Under the pieces are notes generated by a model. That model saw only the letters and a program-made list of their open reading frames with translations. It did no database searches and was not told the origin of the DNA. A stretch of 64,000 nucleotides of DNA from Gimesia sp. (GTDB lineage Bacteria > Planctomycetota > Planctomycetia > Planctomycetales > Planctomycetaceae), in NCBI GenBank assembly GCA_002706765.1, contig PAJV01000004.1:1-64000 (forward strand), read 5' to 3'. Below are positions 59,913 to 64,000 of the stretch, piece after piece. The first letter of the stretch is position 1; each line of letters starts with the position of its first letter. Both the position numbers and the translations under genes were made by a program.

Positions 59913-60003
59913 AATCCCGGCACTACGGGATTGGCCTGTCAGGTCCGAAGGGCAGCTTCAAAAATCGTGAACGTCAAGTCCGAGGGAAATTCTTCCCTCG
60001 GAC
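59913..60003 (+). other. Two hairpins after the second Cys-rich gene
   Basis: AATCCCG-gcacta-CGGGATT (59913-59932) and GTCCGAGGGAA-attc-TTCCCTCGGAC (59978-60003) are perfect stems of 7 and 11 bp. Neither is followed by a T-run, so they may protect the mRNA 3' end or act as weak terminators. Confidence 0.5.
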
Positions 60004-60263
60004 GGACTTCACAAAGCGATTTAACTTTGAAGCCTGTTATCGAAGTTCAGAAGTCTGAATATCTGATCATTTGAGCGAACAATCGAGATTATTTAAAAAT
60101 GGTGTCTCTCTTTTTGAGAAACATCATTTTTTTTTGTAGACAGTCAATTCTGCTGGCCCTCTGGCATTTCCTGCCCCCTTTTAATTTCCGCCACAATTCT
60201 TTAGACTCGTGATTCCCCGGATTCATTAGATTCCTGTACTGAATTAACTCTCCAGCCAGCTGC

Positions 60264-60357
60264 TGGAGCGAATCACATTTAACCAAAGCGTCTCTCCATC
60301 TGTTCGACCAGATCCAGATGGCCTGGAAGACGCTACAGTAAAACTGAACCCAGTCTA
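60264..60357. repeat. Hairpin repeat element, copy 2
   Basis: About 94 bp: TGGAGCGAATCACATTTAAC, stem arm AGCGTCT (60287-60293), loop with an inner CCATCTG/CAGATGG pairing, arm AGACGCT (60328-60334), then ACAGTAAAACTG and CAGTCTA. It is strongly similar to copy 1 outside the loop and ends 9 bp before the small gene at 60367. Confidence 0.75.
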
Positions 60358-60366
60358 ATAATCAGA

Positions 60367-60702
60367 ATGAAAATCGAAGACCTGCTGAAACGCTTCCAAT
60401 GGGAGCAGATTCCAAATACCAATGGACGTTTTACACTCAACCGGGCCGAACCTCCCCGCTCCATCGCTGAACTGGTTGATTCGCAAGAAGCTGAAATCAA
60501 ACAGTACCCTTCCGCACATCAGCAGGAACTGATATTCGTGGTGGAACTCGAAGATGGCGGACTGATCTCCTACCAGCGAAAAGATGGCTCCTTTATCCAT
60601 ACGTTGAACTCGCAAAATATGTTCAAACGCAAGCAATGGGAACTCGGAATCATTTCCTACAGTCCTCGTGGAGTTCCTGACGACACCAGTCACGAATCCT
60701 GA
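60367..60702 (+). CDS. Small hypothetical protein
   Basis: A 111-residue soluble protein I do not recognise. It is mixed alpha/beta with EDLLKRFQWEQIP at the start, an acidic middle (DSQEAEIKQYP) and strands ELIFVVELEDGGLISYQRKDG. There is no signal peptide or membrane segment. The antisense frame is of similar length but less protein-like. It begins right after hairpin element copy 2, and no ribosome-binding site is obvious before the ATG. Confidence 0.6.
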   Translation: MKIEDLLKRFQWEQIPNTNGRFTLNRAEPPRSIAELVDSQEAEIKQYPSAHQQELIFVVELEDGGLISYQRKDGSFIHTLNSQNMFKRKQWELGIISYSPRGVPDDTSHES

Positions 60703-60904
60703 TTTTCATACATCCCCTCCATTAGTCAGACAGATCAAATCGAACCTGACGGAATTGATTTCTGCAAAGAGATCACTTTTTTCATAAATTTTAATAGCTT
60801 TCATATAAAACTTGTCTAGGATGTTTGTGGGCAACCTCATTCTGAACCATTCTCATTTCGTTGATAAGTTCCTTTATTAAGCACTTAGCGATGAGGAGTA
60901 CGGT

Positions 60905-61195
60905 GTGCCTAAAGCGATCTGGAATGAGGCGATACTGGTAGATTCAGACGACACTGTCGTTATTGATGGCGACGTGTATTTTCCACTTGATTCTGTGAAC
61001 AGTCATTTTCTTAAAAAGAGCTCATCCACTTCTACGAGCCCCCAGAAAGGCAAAGCATTCTTTTACGACGTGGTGGTTGAAGATAAAGTGAATCGCGATG
61101 CCGCCTGGTACTATCTCGATCCCCAAAAAGAATATGGAGAGCTCAAAAATCGTATCGCCTTCTGGAAAGGCGTAGAACTCCGCAGAGAGTCCTGA
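60905..61195 (+). CDS. DUF427-type small protein
   Basis: A 96-residue protein resembling DUF427: KAIWNEAILVDSDDTVVIDGDVYFP at the N-terminus, then KGKAFFYDVVVEDKVNRDAAWYYLDPQKEYGELKNRIAFWKGVEL at the C-terminus, all family-like. The function of DUF427 is unknown. GTG start at 60905 with GAGGAG about 10 bp upstream. It converges on the YkgJ-type gene. Confidence 0.82.
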   Translation: MPKAIWNEAILVDSDDTVVIDGDVYFPLDSVNSHFLKKSSSTSTSPQKGKAFFYDVVVEDKVNRDAAWYYLDPQKEYGELKNRIAFWKGVELRRES

Positions 61196-61217
61196 AGAGA
61201 CAGACTGGCTGGTCTGT

Positions 61218-62492
61218 TTACAGACTATACCAGCTGATCAGTTTTTTGATATCTTGAGAACGGGACAGGTTTTTTACCCGACTCCTGAAATGAGGCAGCC
61301 CAAAGACAGGAGAGTAGCCGTGATGATGATCGGCTATCGCCATTGCTTCATTCACGTCTTCCGGCTTCAGTTGCGTTCTCCCATCTCCCGCAGCAATCCA
61401 CCGCGCAATCCACAGAATCGCGGGAAACATTAATGCCAGATGATGAAACCCTTCCGCAAATGGGATGTCGTAATAAGCGGCTCCCAGAAAATGCAAGCCT
61501 TCAATTTTTACCCGATAGTACCGTAAAAACAGTTTCTCACTCTCGGAAGGTAATCCACCAAAAGCTGCTTCCACCCGCGAGAAATCGACGGGAGCAAATC
61601 GTTCCTGCAGGCAGGGAATCTGCCCCTTACCAATCGCGAATTTCATCGCCGACTGCAGCAAGGCAATGCGGTGACCCAGACCACGCGAAGATTCCGCATG
61701 TGTATCTTTACGGGCGTATTGCGCTGCCAGAAGTCGAAACTGGATCCCTCCCAGTCGACTGGGTGCGACTGGATCCAACTCCAGGTCGGCTGGCAATTCC
61801 TGTACGGTTGCCTCGAATATCAAATCCAGAAACTCTTCCAGCCGCTCACCCCGAATGGTCTCGAACCGAGAATTTTCAATCAGTTCCACAAAACTGATCG
61901 CGCGTAACAGTCTGATTTGAATTGGCGTCTCATCAGATTGAAAAAACTGACTTAATTTTGCAACCGCTTTGAGGGTATCCGGCCAGCTCACCGATTCCCG
62001 GGAAGTCAGCCGCGGTGCAGGCGGAGTCTTACGACGCCGGGGAAGTACCTGCTCGACAATCTTCCGGATGGCAGGCTCCTGACGATCAATTCGCTCCCCC
62101 AGATTGGAAACAACCGAAGGACAACTGAACCGCAGGCTGACGGCCACATCATTGCCCGCCGGATGAAATGCATAGGGATAAACCTGGCAGGCCAGAGGCT
62201 TGGCTGGTTCCCCGAACTTCGCATGGATGCGACACAATCCCTGCTCATTCAGAAAGACACAGGAACCATCTTCCTGGTGAGTTAGTCGATACCGCTTGCT
62301 CGTCGGCGAGAGACCCAGTTTTTCGATCACAGGCTTGCCCGCCGGTATGGAATCGTCCAGGTCCCAGCGCTGCTTTTCAATTCGTTCTTTCTCTTCCACT
62401 GTGATCTCAATTTCATGCTGTTTGCAGCAACCGCCACAATTATGGCAGTTCCAGTTCTGAATCACAGGAAGTTTCAAGCGGGGTGACGACAT
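61218..62492 (-). CDS. YkgJ-family cysteine-cluster protein
   Basis: A 424-residue cytosolic protein. An N-terminal CHNCGGCC (Cys16, 19, 22, 23) and later Cys in GSCVFL, GLCRIH, PLACQVYPYAF and RFSCPSV form the metal- or Fe-S-binding cluster typical of the YkgJ/FliB-like group. The long helical C-terminal part is unrecognised. Relatives include flagellin lysine methylases, but no flagellar gene is nearby. ATG start at 62492. Confidence 0.8.
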   Translation of the reverse strand: MSSPRLKLPVIQNWNCHNCGGCCKQHEIEITVEEKERIEKQRWDLDDSIPAGKPVIEKLGLSPTSKRYRLTHQEDGSCVFLNEQGLCRIHAKFGEPAKPLACQVYPYAFHPAGNDVAVSLRFSCPSVVSNLGERIDRQEPAIRKIVEQVLPRRRKTPPAPRLTSRESVSWPDTLKAVAKLSQFFQSDETPIQIRLLRAISFVELIENSRFETIRGERLEEFLDLIFEATVQELPADLELDPVAPSRLGGIQFRLLAAQYARKDTHAESSRGLGHRIALLQSAMKFAIGKGQIPCLQERFAPVDFSRVEAAFGGLPSESEKLFLRYYRVKIEGLHFLGAAYYDIPFAEGFHHLALMFPAILWIARWIAAGDGRTQLKPEDVNEAMAIADHHHGYSPVFGLPHFRSRVKNLSRSQDIKKLISWYSL

Positions 62493-62859
62493 ACGGACTC
62501 TTTAATCATGGCAAAATCTGTTCAAATACTCGGTTATCTATTGTAAAGGTTACAAAAACCAAACGCAAAGTAAGCTGGAAGACCGATTTTCTTGCCAACT
62601 TTTACCGAGGAAGAATCAGAATCGCTGTTTCGGTATAGACACATATTCAAGATTCCCTAAAATCCCGCTCGCCTACTGGAATTCAGACCGTTTTTGTAGC
62701 TGTCTCCCCGCAGAGACAATTCACATCAATCCCCGCTGCATGTGATACAGAAACTCCCGAAATCCTGTTTTCAGCAGGCATCCCGTCCATAGATTTTTCC
62801 CTTATCTGCAGATGACCAGTCTCGTCCGGGAAAGTATTTGGAACTTTAAGGACCCAATC
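62493..62859. other. Divergent intergenic region before the lipoprotein gene
   Basis: A 367-bp gap that must hold promoters for both flanking genes. I see no gene or repeat in it. TTAAGGA lies 8 bp before the ATG at 62860. Confidence 0.4.
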
Positions 62860-64000
62860 ATGTCGATACGATATCTCTTCAATATGAGCTGGTGCGCTCT
62901 GTTGAGCTGCGCCCTCACTGGCTGCTATTCCCATCATCAATATCCGTATGGTGCTACTTACCCGGGCCCTTATGGAGCTCCCGGTCCTTACGAGATGGCT
63001 CCTGGAACCGTCATGCCCGGCAATATGCCACCTGGCAGTTACCCCGTGCAACCGGATCTCGGACAGCCGGTTCCTCCACCACAGGGATCACTGCCTTCCC
63101 CCAACTCACACGCCTATAGCGACGCATTTCCCAATAATACGAATAACACAAACTACGATGGCGTCGATACCCAGTGGAAACAGCCCCTGAACAGTAACCC
63201 CGGAGCAGCAACACCCTTTGATGCCAACTCCACCGCTTCTGGACGAAACCTCAATCCCGGCAGTGGCGTCAACAATAACCTTCCCGGCAACCAGGCGGTT
63301 CCCAGCTACCAGGATCCCAATCAGATTCAACCCAACTCTCAACCCTTGAATAACGAATTCCCGGGCAACAGTAATCCTGCTCCCGGCAATAACGCATTCC
63401 CGGGAGATTCCGGAGATACCTTCGAAAGTAATTCGAGATCAACCCCCTCCGCAGGCACTTCCACTCAGATGAATGACCAGTTTGCCCCCAGTGGCGGCGA
63501 TCAGTTTCAGAACAAACAACCTGACCAGTTCGAACAGCCAGACCAGTTCCAGCAACCAAAAGATGAATTCGAATCAAATCAGGGCTTCAGCGTCCCCCAG
63601 CAGCAGAACCCGGTTCAGCAGCAGAGCTTTGAGAGCGACGACGATGTCTTCGGTGCGAATCCGAAAAAATTCGAAGCCAATTCAGTACCCGCCGACAACA
63701 CCTTCAAACAGAACACTTTTGACAGCAGCCAGGAATTCGAAGTACCAGTCAGTCCGTTCCCGGGCAATCCCGGCAACAACGGTGATGATGAAACTTTCGG
63801 CCCCAATAACAGTTCGACGATGAAACCTGCCACCGGTCAAGTCAGTCACGCCGATCATCAGAAAGCCGCCTCAGGGCCGCAGCTGGTCAGAGACGACTCT
63901 TTCGTTCAACCAGCCAAATTTCAGCCCGCTGCATTCGATCTGCCTGTCGGCTCCAGTCAGCAATCACCCTCCCCTTTTAATTATGACAAACAAAACTACC
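62860..64000 (+). CDS. Asn/Pro/Gln-rich putative lipoprotein (3' end outside the window)
   Basis: An open frame of 380 codons from the ATG at 62860 runs to the window edge without a stop, so the gene is partial. The N-terminus has a lipobox ALTGC with Cys22 as the probable lipid-modified residue. The mature part begins Tyr/Pro/Gly-rich (HQYPYGATYPGPYGAPGPY) and becomes Asn/Pro/Gln/Phe-rich, with repeated short motifs such as NEFPGN, DQFEQP and DQFQQP. It looks disordered and surface-exposed. No domain is recognised. GC-containing third positions and a good TTAAGGA site support a real gene. Confidence 0.78.
   Translation, partial: MSIRYLFNMSWCALLSCALTGCYSHHQYPYGATYPGPYGAPGPYEMAPGTVMPGNMPPGSYPVQPDLGQPVPPPQGSLPSPNSHAYSDAFPNNTNNTNYDGVDTQWKQPLNSNPGAATPFDANSTASGRNLNPGSGVNNNLPGNQAVPSYQDPNQIQPNSQPLNNEFPGNSNPAPGNNAFPGDSGDTFESNSRSTPSAGTSTQMNDQFAPSGGDQFQNKQPDQFEQPDQFQQPKDEFESNQGFSVPQQQNPVQQQSFESDDDVFGANPKKFEANSVPADNTFKQNTFDSSQEFEVPVSPFPGNPGNNGDDETFGPNNSSTMKPATGQVSHADHQKAASGPQLVRDDSFVQPAKFQPAAFDLPVGSSQQSPSPFNYDKQNY

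Noticed and set aside
60355..60693. A 112-codon minus-strand frame opposite the small gene at 60367
   Set aside because: The plus-strand frame has a more protein-like composition; only one of the two is likely real.

Overview
The window looks like a chromosomal segment of a planctomycete, most probably a Gimesia-like member of the Planctomycetaceae (an inference from gene content, not a database result). The pointers are a planctomycete cytochrome-c/DUF1549/DUF1553 protein paired with a Tat-exported DUF1501 protein, DUF1080 and DUF1570 proteins, a Tat-exported Gfo/Idh/MocA protein, an EF-hand protein beside a PQQ-type propeller, secreted cysteine/proline-rich repeat proteins, and two GroELs around one GroES. 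Base composition is near balanced. I found no rRNA, tRNA, CRISPR array, prophage or insertion sequence.

Layout. 1-1629 is non-coding: diverged tandem repeats of about 667 bp full of small hairpins, then a 7-bp tandem repeat. 1630-7641 holds mostly housekeeping genes: a 2-hydroxyacid dehydrogenase, biotin-protein ligase, a STAS protein, a DUF2062 membrane protein, a PfkB kinase, an SGNH hydrolase and dihydropteroate synthase. A secreted Cys-rich repeat protein (8258-8662) follows, with a textbook terminator, then a hypothetical gene and an HD-domain phosphohydrolase. 10950-13539 encodes a Trk/Ktr potassium uptake system. Glycerol kinase and an ammonium transporter come next on the minus strand; the transporter has its own terminator and a sigma-54-type promoter.

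17429-25626 is a chaperone block: groEL1-groES-groEL2, a terminator, then dnaJ-grpE-fmdB-yacG and two tightly coupled genes (EamA transporter, gamma-carbonic-anhydrase-like protein). 25770-32786 carries the Gfo/Idh/MocA, EF-hand and PQQ-propeller proteins, then chorismate synthase with YjbQ, a DUF1614 membrane protein and a thioredoxin-like envelope protein. 32988-42868 has a TauE/SafE permease, an M28 peptidase, cytochrome bd oxidase (cydAB), a sulfotransferase, xylulokinase, a DUF1080 protein and an SDR enzyme. 43155-50625 holds a threonine dehydratase-like enzyme, the PSD1/DUF1501 pair, adenylosuccinate lyase and an MntR/DtxR-type regulator.

51115-53903 is the most interesting locus. Two genes overlapping by 4 bp encode a bitopic membrane protein with a periplasmic SLBB-like domain and a cytosolic tail, and a protein whose segment order matches the MreB/actin fold but whose phosphate-binding motifs are degenerate. 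I propose an envelope-spanning module in which the cytosolic tail contacts an actin-like pseudo-ATPase. Next come a DUF1570 zincin-like protein, a secreted HEAT+STN-like protein, an Fe-S pair (Mrp-type carrier lacking its CXXC, and SufE), a receiver-like protein, a second Cys-rich repeat protein, small hypothetical genes, a YkgJ-type Cys-cluster protein and a lipoprotein gene cut off by the right edge. A hairpin element of about 95 bp occurs twice, at 50741-50835 and 60264-60357.
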